17,469 bases of DNA from Rhodoferax sp. UBA4127. GTDB taxonomy: Bacteria > Pseudomonadota > Gammaproteobacteria > Burkholderiales > Burkholderiaceae_C. This document shows, piece by piece, positions 1 to 7,985 of this stretch. The DNA is taken from contig DFWT01000300.1 of the NCBI GenBank assembly GCA_002381045.1, positions 1 to 17,469 on the forward strand, in the 5' to 3' direction. Made by a program: the position numbers and the translations under genes. The stretch's first letter is position 1. Every line of letters begins with the position of its first letter. The notes beneath the pieces are model-generated. The model saw only the letters and a program-made list of their open reading frames with translations. It searched no databases and was not told where the DNA came from.

Positions 1-103
1 CCAAAACCGCATGCGCCTGACCCGGTCGCCCTGCCGGGGATAGAGATTTACCAAAGACCCAAAGCACTTTGAATCTCACCCCTCTGCCCCACAATCGACC
101 GAT
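1..103. other. Upstream edge, no confident gene
   Basis: One plus-strand frame is open from the window edge to a TGA at 70-72 (24 codons, ending in QRPKAL), so it could be the tail of a gene lying outside the window, for example the ATPase partner expected for the permease at 104. I do not recognise the residues and cannot exclude that this is non-coding. A minus-strand ATG at 10-12 reading out of the window is equally possible. Confidence 0.25.
69..95 (+). promoter_or_regulatory. Weak promoter candidate for the FtsX-type permease
   Basis: TTGAAT (69-74) and CACAAT (90-95) resemble -35 and -10 boxes but are only 15 nt apart. If used, transcription would start almost at the ATG at 104, giving a leaderless or very short-leader mRNA. 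This fits the absence of any Shine-Dalgarno sequence before the gene. Visual match only. Confidence 0.22.
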
Positions 104-2689
104 ATGTGGGCTTTGCTTAAAACTTTTTCCTGGCAGGAACTAACCCACCACCCCTGGCGCAATGCCGCTGCGGTTGTGGCGGTGATGCTGGGCGTGGCGC
201 TGGCGTTTTCGGTGCACCTGATCAACGCCTCGGCGCTGGACGAGTTCTCGCAGGCGGCGCGCTCAGTCAGCGGCCAGGCCGACCTGGAGTTACGCAGTGT
301 GCAGGGTCAGTTCGATGAAACGCTGTATGCCCGCATTGCCAAACTCCCGGACGTGGCACTGGCCTCCCCGGTGTTGGAGGTAACCACCTATGCACTCAAA
401 GATGGCGACAAACATGGCCTTCAAGTCGTTGGTGTAGACGCATTGGTGGTGGGTTTTGTGGCACCCGAAGTCATGCCAATACCCAACGCCGCAGCGGGTA
501 CCCAGCCTGAGCGTTACGCGGTTTTCGCCCCCAACCAGGTGTTTCTGAATGCAGCGGCACAACGCCTGCTGAAGTTGCCAGCAGGTACTGACCGGTTTGA
601 CTTGAAGTTGCAAAGCGGTGCCGCGTTGATGCTGGTTCAGGTCGCTGGCAGCGTGCGAGCGACCGGACGGGCTTTGGCCGTTATGGACATTGGTGCGGCT
701 CAAGACCTGTTTGGCAAACAGGGACTGCTCAGTAGGGTTGACATTCGCCTGCGTCCAGGGGTGAACCGTGACACCTTCACCGATCACCTTCAGCAAAGCA
801 CAGACTGGCCAAGCGGTCTGACACTGACGCCGCCTGAACACGCGCAAGCGCAAATTGACAACCTGTCACGCGCCTACCGCGTCAACCTGACGGTGCTGGC
901 CTTGATTGCCCTTTTCACCGGTGCATTTTTGGTGTTCTCGGTGCTGTCCCTGAGCGTGGCCAAACGAGCCCAGCAGTTTGCGCTGCTCGGCGTGTTGGGC
1001 CTGAGCGGAGGTGAGCGCCTGCGTCTGGTGCTGTGGGAATCTTTGGCCTTGGGGCTGGTGGGCAGTGCCGCTGGCTTGGCCCTGGGCACTGGTCTGGCAG
1101 CAATCGCGTTATCGGTTCTGGGGGGTGATTTGGGCAGTGGATTTTTTGCAGGTGCCACGCCGCACTTGCAATGGAGCCCTGGGGCGGCGCTGATATACGG
1201 CGCGATGGGGGTGGCCGCGGCGATGGGTGGCGGTTGGTGGCCGGCCCGGGCCGCCCAGGCCCTGCCGCCTGCGCATACCCTCAAAGGGCTGGGCCAGTTG
1301 GCCAACACCAGTAAAAGCCATTGGATTAGTCTGTTGCTGATTGCCGCTGGCGTGGCTCTGGCAAATGCGCCAGCCATTTACGGCATTCCCGTGGCGGCCT
1401 ATGTGGCTGTGGCCTTGTTACTGCTGGGTGGCATCACCACCCTGCCCTGGCTGATTGGCCTGCTGCTGGCACGCGTGACCCCACTGGTGGCGCGGCGAAC
1501 CCTGCCCCTGCTGGCCGTGGCGCGCGCACGGCACCAGCGTGAGACGGCGGCGGTGGCGGTGAGCGGCGTGGTGGCCTCACTCAGTCTGGCCGTGGCGTTA
1601 ACGGTGATGGTGGCCAGTTTCAGGGAGTCGGTCACCCAATGGCTCAATCAGGCGCTGCCCGCCGACTTGTATGTGCGCAGCAGCGGCAACCTGGGCGCGG
1701 CCAACACGGTGTATTTCACCCCCGAACTGGTGGCACAAGCCACGCAATTGCCCGGCGTGAAAGCCCTGCAAGCCCAACGCCAGTTGCCGCTCCAATTGCA
1801 GGCCAGCTTGCCGCCGGTGGCGCTGCTGGCGCGCGAGTTATCTGACCCGGCCAAGTCCTTGCCGCTGGTGGCTGGGCCTCTACCGGTGCCGCCGGGGCAG
1901 GTGGGGGTGTATGTGAGCGAGGCGGTAGTCGATTTGTTTGGTGCCCAGCCGGGCCAGGCGTTTTTGCCGCTATCGGAAGCTTTTAGGCCTCTAGCCCATA
2001 CAGAACAGTCGCCAAAAGCTATTTTTTTTGTAGCTGGCGTGTGGCGCGACTATGCTCGGCAGGGCGGTGCCATTGCCATGGAGCGCCAGGCCTTCATTCA
2101 ACTCACCGGCGACCAACGCGCCAATGATCTGGCACTGTGGCTGGATGACCCGGCGCAGGCAGCCCAAGTGCAGGAGTCACTGCGCGCGGCGGCCGAGCGC
2201 TCAGGTGCGGGTACTGGCGAGTTGATGGAATTCGGCACGCCGGGGCAGATTCGCGCCATCTCGCTGCGTGCCTTTGACCGCAGCTTTGCGGTGACCTATT
2301 GGCTGCAAGCGGTGGCGATTGGCATCGGGCTGTTTGGCATTGCCGCCAGCTTCAGTGCCCAGGTGCTAGCGCGGCGAAAGGAGTTTGGCTTACTGGCCCA
2401 CCTGGGCCTGACGCGCCAGCAAATTTTGACGGTGGTGGCGGTTGAGGGTGCGGCCTGGACGCTACTGGGCGCGCTGGCCGGTTTGGGCTTGGGCTTGGCG
2501 GTATCGGTGGTGCTGGTGCAGGTGGTCAACCCGCAAAGCTTTCACTGGACCATGGACCTGATGCTGCCCTGGGCGCGGCTGTTGTTGCTGTGTTTGGCGG
2601 TGGTGTTGGCGGGCACCATCACGGCCTGGCTGGCTGCCCGGGCGGCGGCTGGGCAAGACGCGGTTTTAGCAGTCAAAGAAGATTGGTGA
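104..2689 (+). CDS. FtsX/MacB-family ABC transporter permease, 861 aa
   Basis: Large inner-membrane permease of the duplicated FtsX type (861 aa). The first membrane helix is at about residues 20-42, followed by a periplasmic domain (43-255), helices near 260-287, 303-337 and 360-380, central helices near 407-455, a helix at 485-505, a second periplasmic domain (510-725), and a C-terminal helix group (730-752, 778-806, 822-847). The pattern of extracytoplasmic domain then helix-rich FtsX domain occurs twice, as in permeases thought to move lipids, lipoproteins or peptides with a separate ATPase. That ATPase is not in the window and may lie just upstream. The ATG at 104 starts immediately before the first helix. 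Residues about 626-646 are encoded by a copy of a dispersed repeat. Relatives often neighbour an AttH/CrtC-like gene, here found about 9.8 kb downstream. The family is secure; the substrate is unknown. Confidence 0.9.
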   Translation: MWALLKTFSWQELTHHPWRNAAAVVAVMLGVALAFSVHLINASALDEFSQAARSVSGQADLELRSVQGQFDETLYARIAKLPDVALASPVLEVTTYALKDGDKHGLQVVGVDALVVGFVAPEVMPIPNAAAGTQPERYAVFAPNQVFLNAAAQRLLKLPAGTDRFDLKLQSGAALMLVQVAGSVRATGRALAVMDIGAAQDLFGKQGLLSRVDIRLRPGVNRDTFTDHLQQSTDWPSGLTLTPPEHAQAQIDNLSRAYRVNLTVLALIALFTGAFLVFSVLSLSVAKRAQQFALLGVLGLSGGERLRLVLWESLALGLVGSAAGLALGTGLAAIALSVLGGDLGSGFFAGATPHLQWSPGAALIYGAMGVAAAMGGGWWPARAAQALPPAHTLKGLGQLANTSKSHWISLLLIAAGVALANAPAIYGIPVAAYVAVALLLLGGITTLPWLIGLLLARVTPLVARRTLPLLAVARARHQRETAAVAVSGVVASLSLAVALTVMVASFRESVTQWLNQALPADLYVRSSGNLGAANTVYFTPELVAQATQLPGVKALQAQRQLPLQLQASLPPVALLARELSDPAKSLPLVAGPLPVPPGQVGVYVSEAVVDLFGAQPGQAFLPLSEAFRPLAHTEQSPKAIFFVAGVWRDYARQGGAIAMERQAFIQLTGDQRANDLALWLDDPAQAAQVQESLRAAAERSGAGTGELMEFGTPGQIRAISLRAFDRSFAVTYWLQAVAIGIGLFGIAASFSAQVLARRKEFGLLAHLGLTRQQILTVVAVEGAAWTLLGALAGLGLGLAVSVVLVQVVNPQSFHWTMDLMLPWARLLLLCLAVVLAGTITAWLAARAAAGQDAVLAVKEDW
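1981..2038 (+). repeat. Dispersed ~55-bp repeat, copy A, inside the permease gene
   Basis: Contains GGCCTCTAGCCC, then 19 nt, then AGCTAT followed by a T-run and GTAGC. The CCC-19 nt-AGCTAT layout is shared with the copies at 11346, 13541 (minus) and 14653. This copy is read in frame as a low-complexity stretch in the second periplasmic domain of the permease (about residues 626-646). It is much more AT-rich at its 3' end than the surrounding gene. Confidence 0.7.
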
Positions 2690-2710
2690 CTGCTCAGCGC
2701 AAACGCTGGC

Positions 2711-2737
2711 GGCCATCTGCCAAGTCACGGCAGGGCC
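2711..2737. terminator. Possible bidirectional terminator hairpin
   Basis: Between two converging genes, GGCC (2711-2714) plus CTGCC (2717-2721) can pair with GGCAG (2729-2733) plus GGCC (2734-2737), with a 2-nt bulge and a 7-nt loop. No T-run follows on either strand, so it is not a classic intrinsic terminator. It also overlaps the last codons of the minus-strand gene. Confidence 0.22.
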
Positions 2738-5700
2738 ATCATTTGCGATGGTGACCAGGATGCGTCAGGTTGCCATTGGTCCAGCCAACGCGGCACCTCG
2801 GATGCGGGCATCGGACGGGCAATGCCATAGCCTTGGGCCAGCTCGCAGCCCAAGGCCAGCAGGCGCCGCCCGTGGGCCGGGGTTTCCATGCCTTCGGCAA
2901 TCACCTGACGCTTGAATGCATGGGCCAGGCCCACCACCCCTTCCAGGATGGCCAGATCTTCAGAGTCGTTGAGCAAGCCCGATACAAAACTCTGGTCGAT
3001 CTTGATCAGCGTCACCGGCAGGTGCTTGAGGTAGGTGAGCGACGAGTAGCCGGTGCCAAAGTCATCCAGCGCAAAGTCCACGCCAATCTGGGCGCAAGCC
3101 TCAATAACCTTGGACGTGCGGCCAAGGTCTTCCAGGGCGCTGGTTTCCAGCACTTCCATGGTCAGTAAACGGGGCGACACGCTGGGGTACCGGGCCAGGC
3201 ACTCACGCAGCTTGTCGACAAAATCGTCTTGCTGCAACTGACGCGCACCTACATTCACGCTCACTTCCAGCGTCAGCCCTTGGTCCTGCCAGGCAGCCAC
3301 TTGCCTTAAGGCCGTCTCGATGACCCAATCACCTAACACCACGCTCAGGGCATGGTCTTCGATCACCGGCAAAAACTGACCCGGATTGAGCAAGCCTTTG
3401 TCGGGATGTTGCCAGCGGATCAACGCCTCCATGCCGACCACCCGGCCGCTGCGCAAGTTCACTTTGGGTTGGTAAAACAGCACAAACTCCTGTTGCACTA
3501 CCGCGCGCGCCAAATCCCCAATGCTTTCATGCAACCCACGCATGCTGCGGTCTTGCACCGCGTCGAACACGTGGTAGCGGTTTTTGCCCGCCAGCTTGGC
3601 CTGGTACATGGCCTGGTCGGCTTGGCGCATCAGCTGGTCGGCGTCCACCATATCCCCCTGCGGGAAAAAAGTCACACCCAGGCTGGCAGACACCTGCAAC
3701 GTCAAATCGCCCACGCGAAACGGTCGGGCGGCAGCGGCCAACATGCGCTTGAGTGTGCTGTCACAGTCTTCGGCACTGCCCAGGTCAGCCAGCACCGCCA
3801 CAAATTCGTCACCACCGATGCGGGCCAGGGTATCGACCTCGCGCATGACCTGCTTCATGGCACCCGCGATGGCAATCAACAGCTGGTCGCCCACATCATG
3901 ACCATGGGTGTCATTCACCACTTTGAATCCATCCAGATCCAGATAAGCCACCGCCAGCAACTGATTGCGTCGCTGCGACTGGGCCATGGCTTGCTTGAGC
4001 CGATCGGCCAGCAAGACGCGGTTGGGCAGGTTGGTCAGCGCGTCAAAGTGGGCAATGCGCTCAAGCTGCGCCTGGTGTTCCTTGATGGTGGTGATATCAA
4101 AAAACATGGCCACGTAATGGGTGAGCCGACCAAGGGTGTCACGCACTGCACTGATCGTGAGCATCTCGGCGTACATCTCACCGCTCTTGCGACGGTTCCA
4201 AAGCTCGCCAAACCAATGGTCCTTGTCTTTCAATTCAGCAAACATGGACTCGTAAAACCCGGCATCCTGATCGCCTGAATGAAAGGTGCGAAGATTTTTA
4301 CCAAGCACCTCGGTACGGGTGAAGCCAGTGATTTGTGTGAAGGCATCGTTCACATCCAGAATCGTGCCCGCCGGGTCGGTGATGGTGATGCCCTCACGAG
4401 CCGAACTGAACACGCTGGCGGCAAGCTGCAACTGCTGATCGGCATTTTTTCTGTCGGTGATGTCTGAATCAATGCCGATCATGCGCAAGGGTGTGCCAGA
4501 CGCGTCACGACTCACCACCTGACCGCGCTCCAGCAGCCACTTGTAGCTGCCATCCTTGCAGCGCAAGCGGTTCTCGCGCTGGTAGAAATCGCTGCGCCCG
4601 TCCAGGCAGGCATTAAGTGCGGCCAGCGCCGCATCCCGGTCTTCCGGGTGGACCCGGTTTTCCCACTCATCGGGCGAGTCGCTCAATTCGTCCAGCGCAT
4701 ACCCGAGCACGGTTTTCCAAAGGTCAGACAAGTAGAGCTTGCGCGCGGTCACGTCCCAGTCCCACATGCCACCCCCCGAGGCACGCACGGCCAGTTTCCA
4801 GCGAAACTCACTCTCTCGCAACGCCTTTTGCTGGGCCAATACCGTGTTGCGTTCGGCCCGCAGGCGCCGCGACGTCAAGATCAAACGGGCACCCAACAGC
4901 AGAATGAGCGCCAATGCGACACCCGCCATGGCCATTTGCCAGCGGTATTGACGCAGTACGTCGCGGAAGGTAAATACCGGTGTGGCATCAAACGGTGGCA
5001 AACGCAGTTCCCGCAGGACGTCCGCCACCGGCGTGTAATCCGCCGGAACAGAGAACCCACGAATGCCCATGCTGGTCATCAACGCCTTGTCCTGGTGCAA
5101 CATGTACAACGCAGCCGAGACTTGGCGTGCCAAGTGCTCATCGACATGCGCCAGATAGCTAAATGGCCACTCCGGGTAAAGCGCCGTTGAGGTTTTGACC
5201 GGAAAATTTGCCAACGATTGGGCGTTAACGACCTTGACCCTATCCAGGTCTAGCTTGCCTTCGCGCGCCATGGCCTCCAGCAAGCCTGAGCGAACGAAAC
5301 CCACATCGGCCTGACCGGCCAGAACCGCCTGCACCACTTTGTCCTGAGGTACCCCTGTAAACGTCAGTTTGCTGTCTCGTGCCAAATCGATGCCGGCATG
5401 CAGCAGTTCATAGGCCTGGACTTGGTAGCCACCCAACGAATCTCGGCTCACAGCGGCAATTGTCTTGCCTTTGATGTCCTCTTTGACCACCACACTGCGG
5501 TTATCGGCTTTGGTAAACATCACCCCGCCGAAAGCTGCAGCTTCCTGCCCATTCTCTTCAAGCAACAAGGTTGCCAAGGCCGCCTGCAAACCCACCCGGC
5601 GCGTCAGCACCACGTAGTGCCCAGGGTTGGTTAAGACAAAGTCCACCTGGCGGCTCGCCACCACTGCTTCTAGTTCAGCCAGGTCATACACCTGTACCAA

Positions 5701-5895
5701 AAAATCTCGCTCTGGAATTGCTTTTTTTAGAGCTGCGGCCAGTGGTCGCCATTGGGTCATGGTCTGTGGTTTGGGCCGGAAAGCGAGCACCGCAATCTTG
5801 ACAGCTTCGTCGGCCCAGGCAGAAGACTGCAGGGCGCCCAACAACGCGAAGACCAAAATCAAGCAGCGCAAACACAGGCGCTTGAAGCAATTCAC
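2725..5895 (-). CDS. Membrane sensor: PhnD-like binding domain-PAS-PAS-GGDEF-EAL
   Basis: 1056 aa. Order: signal peptide (1-28, ending SSAWA), periplasmic-binding domain of the PhnD/phosphonate type (about 31-300), one membrane helix (about 318-340), PAS (365-482, ending DITDRK), PAS (488-605), diguanylate cyclase (612-778) and phosphodiesterase (790-1035). The cyclase has an intact GGDEF (694-698) and an RxxD inhibitory-site motif (REVD, 685-688). The EAL domain has EALIRW (823-828), NVGARQ, DDFGTGYSS (944-952) and EGMET, so both activities look possible. Likely role: a periplasmic ligand sets cytoplasmic c-di-GMP. The start is GTG, chosen because it overlaps the previous gene's stop (GTGA) and has GAGGGG 8 nt upstream; the next in-frame Met would remove the signal peptide. 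Ligand and net activity are unknown. Confidence 0.93.
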   Translation of the reverse strand: MNCFKRLCLRCLILVFALLGALQSSAWADEAVKIAVLAFRPKPQTMTQWRPLAAALKKAIPERDFLVQVYDLAELEAVVASRQVDFVLTNPGHYVVLTRRVGLQAALATLLLEENGQEAAAFGGVMFTKADNRSVVVKEDIKGKTIAAVSRDSLGGYQVQAYELLHAGIDLARDSKLTFTGVPQDKVVQAVLAGQADVGFVRSGLLEAMAREGKLDLDRVKVVNAQSLANFPVKTSTALYPEWPFSYLAHVDEHLARQVSAALYMLHQDKALMTSMGIRGFSVPADYTPVADVLRELRLPPFDATPVFTFRDVLRQYRWQMAMAGVALALILLLGARLILTSRRLRAERNTVLAQQKALRESEFRWKLAVRASGGGMWDWDVTARKLYLSDLWKTVLGYALDELSDSPDEWENRVHPEDRDAALAALNACLDGRSDFYQRENRLRCKDGSYKWLLERGQVVSRDASGTPLRMIGIDSDITDRKNADQQLQLAASVFSSAREGITITDPAGTILDVNDAFTQITGFTRTEVLGKNLRTFHSGDQDAGFYESMFAELKDKDHWFGELWNRRKSGEMYAEMLTISAVRDTLGRLTHYVAMFFDITTIKEHQAQLERIAHFDALTNLPNRVLLADRLKQAMAQSQRRNQLLAVAYLDLDGFKVVNDTHGHDVGDQLLIAIAGAMKQVMREVDTLARIGGDEFVAVLADLGSAEDCDSTLKRMLAAAARPFRVGDLTLQVSASLGVTFFPQGDMVDADQLMRQADQAMYQAKLAGKNRYHVFDAVQDRSMRGLHESIGDLARAVVQQEFVLFYQPKVNLRSGRVVGMEALIRWQHPDKGLLNPGQFLPVIEDHALSVVLGDWVIETALRQVAAWQDQGLTLEVSVNVGARQLQQDDFVDKLRECLARYPSVSPRLLTMEVLETSALEDLGRTSKVIEACAQIGVDFALDDFGTGYSSLTYLKHLPVTLIKIDQSFVSGLLNDSEDLAILEGVVGLAHAFKRQVIAEGMETPAHGRRLLALGCELAQGYGIARPMPASEVPRWLDQWQPDASWSPSQMMALP

Positions 5896-6893
5896 TTGAA
5901 CAACCCCTCTGTCGGCAAATATGCGCTGGTAACTAGTTCTTGAGGGTTATTCATTTCGACCACCGAATTGCCACTGCCCAAAATCTCCGCGACACGCCTG
6001 GCTGTGGATAAAAGTTGGGCATTGTCCCCACTTAGCAAGCGGTAGTTCAGCACAAGTGACGGCAAAACCAGGCCCTTGAACGCCTTCAGCACATCGGGTG
6101 CCGGCAGAGCCAAACGAGAAGACAGCCGGTAGGCCGCATCTTGCGGGCTGCGCACCAGTGAATCAAGTGCCCGAAAGTGGGCCATCAGCAAATGTCGAAT
6201 GGCCTCCCCATGTGAGTTGTCCAGCGCATCGCGGTGAAACGCCAACACGTCGACGATGGTGTCGGGAATCTGGCGCGAATCAAACATCCGCACCAATCCG
6301 CGCGCCAGCAACTGACTGGCCACTGGCTCGTAGGTAATAAACGCATCTGCCGCGTGTTTGTGCCAGACATTGGGATGCTCGTCCACCGGCATGCGAAGCA
6401 AGTGCACGTCGCTTTGTTTTAAGCCTGCTTCTCGCAAGATCTCTGCCAGCATGATGTTGGCCACCGAACTGTCTTCCAGCGCAATCCGTTGACCTTTGAG
6501 TTGCGCAAGTGCAGTCATGCCAGCTTCTGCCAGCAGCATGTCGGCACCCATGGAAGTATTGAACACCAGGACCGCCGTCAAGGGCTGGCCAATTGCTCGC
6601 GCAGTGAGCATCTCATCAAGGGTTACCGCAGCAGCATGCGCCTTGCCCGCTTGCACCGCCTGCAGTGACTCAACCGCGGAACGGGTTTCGAGCAGCGTCA
6701 CTTTGTCGGGTTTGAGCCAGCCATGATCACGCGCCAAAAACATGGACTGATAACCCACCCACACATGGGCTGCCACAGTTACCGGCGCATCTTCCAGCCA
6801 ATTGCATCCACCCAGGCCTGCGGCCAAACCTGCGCCACCCAGAACCTCCAAAACCTGGCGGCGGCTCGGCGAGGGGTGATAAGGGTAATCCAT
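5892..6893 (-). CDS. SsuA/NMT1-type solute-binding lipoprotein, 333 aa
   Basis: Periplasmic binding protein of the nitrate/sulfonate/thiamine-precursor (SsuA/NMT1/TauA) fold. The N-terminus carries a twin-arginine-like SRRQVL, a hydrophobic stretch and a lipobox LGGC, so it is probably a lipid-anchored protein facing the periplasm. Typical features follow: VWVGYQ, a tract like ETRSAVESLQAVQAGKAHAA, and DAFITYEPVA in the second lobe. I chose the ATG at 6893; an in-frame GTG at 6923 would add 10 residues with no signal-like character, and neither has a good ribosome site. No permease or ATPase is adjacent. Its stop overlaps the start of the PhnD-GGDEF-EAL sensor, so it probably delivers a ligand to, or modulates, that sensor rather than feeding a transporter. 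Fold assignment is firm; ligand and signalling role are inferred. Confidence 0.85.
   Translation of the reverse strand: MDYPYHPSPSRRQVLEVLGGAGLAAGLGGCNWLEDAPVTVAAHVWVGYQSMFLARDHGWLKPDKVTLLETRSAVESLQAVQAGKAHAAAVTLDEMLTARAIGQPLTAVLVFNTSMGADMLLAEAGMTALAQLKGQRIALEDSSVANIMLAEILREAGLKQSDVHLLRMPVDEHPNVWHKHAADAFITYEPVASQLLARGLVRMFDSRQIPDTIVDVLAFHRDALDNSHGEAIRHLLMAHFRALDSLVRSPQDAAYRLSSRLALPAPDVLKAFKGLVLPSLVLNYRLLSGDNAQLLSTARRVAEILGSGNSVVEMNNPQELVTSAYLPTEGLFK
5904..5909 (-). promoter_or_regulatory. Ribosome binding site inside the preceding gene
   Basis: GAGGGG on the minus strand lies 8 nt before the GTG at 5895 and inside the end of the lipoprotein gene. It supports the unusual GTG start and translational coupling through the GTGA stop/start overlap. 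Confidence 0.6.
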
Positions 6894-6978
6894 GAGTACT
6901 TGATTATGCCCGTGGCAAATCACAACTCAGGCACGATGGTTGCTTGCGTTTGCATCAACAACCATAGGGAATTTTTTC

Positions 6979-7001
6979 GGCTGGCCTACATCAGGCCAGC
7001 C
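6979..7001. promoter_or_regulatory. Perfect 9-bp inverted repeat in the divergent control region
   Basis: GGCTGGCCT, loop ACATC, AGGCCAGCC. The arms are perfectly complementary. A T-run lies before it on the plus strand, not after it, so it does not read as an intrinsic terminator in either direction. It sits between the divergent signalling operon and the ABC operon, where an operator would be expected. Confidence 0.5.
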
Positions 7002-7070
7002 TTGCGGGTCGTCCTTATTCAGACATCGGCCTTGGTAGAAACCATCCCCTCACGCGCCAGCGGGGGACCG

Positions 7071-7076
7071 TAGAAT
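7071..7076 (+). promoter_or_regulatory. Likely -10 box of the basic amino acid ABC operon
   Basis: TAGAAT preceded by CCG and followed by an AT-rich tract. No convincing -35 box is seen 16-18 nt upstream, so the promoter may need an activator. A start about 7 nt downstream would give a leader of roughly 55 nt that includes the hairpin at 7101-7117. Confidence 0.4.
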
Positions 7077-7100
7077 CACTTTTTAATTTTTTGTTAACCC

Positions 7101-7125
7101 GTCAGGCATGACCTGACAATTTTTT
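7101..7125 (+). terminator. Terminator-like hairpin and T-run in the ABC operon leader
   Basis: GTCAGG, loop CATGA, CCTGAC (7101-7117), then AA and six T (7120-7125), ending directly against the ribosome site GGAAAG (7126-7131). This is the shape of an intrinsic terminator, though with only a 6-bp stem. Placed just before a start codon it could be an attenuator, the end of a short leader transcript, or simply a dyad operator. Confidence 0.4.
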
Positions 7126-7138
7126 GGAAAGTTGCGAT

Positions 7139-7906
7139 ATGAAAAAACTCCTGCTTGCTGCTGCCATCAGTGCCCTGTGTGTATCGGCCTTCGCTCAAGG
7201 CAAAGACCTCAAGGTAGCCATCGACGCCACCTACGAGCCTTTCACCTTTAAAACCGCGGACGGCAAACCCACTGGCTTCGACGTGGACATCGCCAGCGCC
7301 CTGTGCGAGCAGATCAAGCGCAAATGCGTGTTTGTGGAACAAGCCTGGGATGGCATGATCCCTGGCCTGCTGGCCAAAAAATACGATGTGATCATCAGCT
7401 CGATGTCCATCACCGAAGAGCGTCTGAAGCAAGTGGACTTCACCGACAAGTACTACAACACACCGAGCAAGATCGTGCTCAAGAAAGACATCAAGTTCAG
7501 CGGCATTGATTCGATCAAGGGCAAGAAAGTTGGCGTTTTGAAAGCCAGCACCCAAGAGAAATACGCACTGGGCGAACTCAAGACCAAGGGCGTGGAAGTG
7601 GTGTCTTATGACGCGCAAGACCAGGTGTACCTGGACATCAAAGCCGGCCGTCTGGACGGCACCGTGGCCGACACACTGGAAGTGGGTGGTGGTTTCCTGA
7701 GCAAACCGGGCGGTGAAAACTACCAGTTTGTCGGTGAAGAGCTCTACATTCCCAAGTACTTCGGTACAGGTGCTGGTATCGCCCTGCGCAAAGGCCAGCC
7801 AGAACTTAAGAAGGAACTCAGCGCTGCCATCAAAACCATTCGCGGCAACGGCAAGTACAAAGCCATCAACGACAAGTACTTCAAGTTTGACGTTTACGGC
7901 AAGTAA
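7139..7906 (+). CDS. Periplasmic basic amino acid-binding protein (HisJ/LAO-type)
   Basis: 255-aa binding protein of the polar amino acid ABC family, close to lysine/arginine/ornithine- and histidine-binding proteins. A signal peptide (1-19, cut after SAFA) leads to the mature start QGKDLKVAIDATYEPFTF. The family signature GFDVDIASALC is present. Two cysteines (56 and 63), in LCEQIKRKC, match the disulfide position of HisJ and LAO. SSMSITEER (87-95) supplies the serines and the arginine that hold the ligand carboxylate, and DGTVADT (173-179) holds an acidic residue that in the family contacts the ligand amino group. The start is the ATG at 7139, with GGAAAG 7 nt upstream; an upstream in-frame TTG at 7124 would spoil the signal peptide. 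First gene of the operon. Ligand specificity within the basic amino acids is not settled. Confidence 0.93.
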   Translation: MKKLLLAAAISALCVSAFAQGKDLKVAIDATYEPFTFKTADGKPTGFDVDIASALCEQIKRKCVFVEQAWDGMIPGLLAKKYDVIISSMSITEERLKQVDFTDKYYNTPSKIVLKKDIKFSGIDSIKGKKVGVLKASTQEKYALGELKTKGVEVVSYDAQDQVYLDIKAGRLDGTVADTLEVGGGFLSKPGGENYQFVGEELYIPKYFGTGAGIALRKGQPELKKELSAAIKTIRGNGKYKAINDKYFKFDVYGK

Positions 7907-7916
7907 TTGGCCATTT

Positions 7917-7957
7917 CCGCATCAAACTGGGGCACAAACAGCGCCAGGTTGATGCGG
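7917..7957 (+). promoter_or_regulatory. Long intercistronic stem-loop after the binding-protein gene
   Basis: Seventeen stacked positions with only two mismatches: CCGCATCAA/TTGATGCGG outside, CTGG/CCAG and GC/GC inside, around the 7-nt loop ACAAACA. No T-run follows. It begins 10 nt after the stop codon of the binding protein and ends 28 nt before the first permease. In enteric bacteria such stem-loops between hisJ/malE-type genes and their permeases protect the upstream mRNA and allow excess binding protein; the same role is inferred here. Confidence 0.7.
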
Positions 7958-7985
7958 CAGCATCCATACCTAGGCCACACCCACC

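Noticed and set aside
290..853. 187-codon minus-strand frame inside the permease gene
   Set aside because: Overlaps clear FtsX-type coding sequence and has no recognisable motif.
3352..4278. 308-codon open frame antisense to the GGDEF-EAL gene
   Set aside because: The opposite strand encodes intact GGDEF and EAL motifs; the antisense peptide is His/Gln-rich with no domain, typical of a GC-rich shadow frame.
5701..5760. Possible fifth repeat copy on the minus strand (ACCC, 19 nt, AGCTCT, A-run) in the sensor gene
   Set aside because: It encodes WRPLAAALKKAIPE, which fits the normal conserved start of PhnD-like domains; the left block is a poor match, so the spacing is probably coincidence.
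5892..6923. Longer GTG start at 6923 for the binding lipoprotein
   Set aside because: Adds ten polar residues before the twin-arginine signal and has no ribosome site; ATG at 6893 gives a normal signal peptide.
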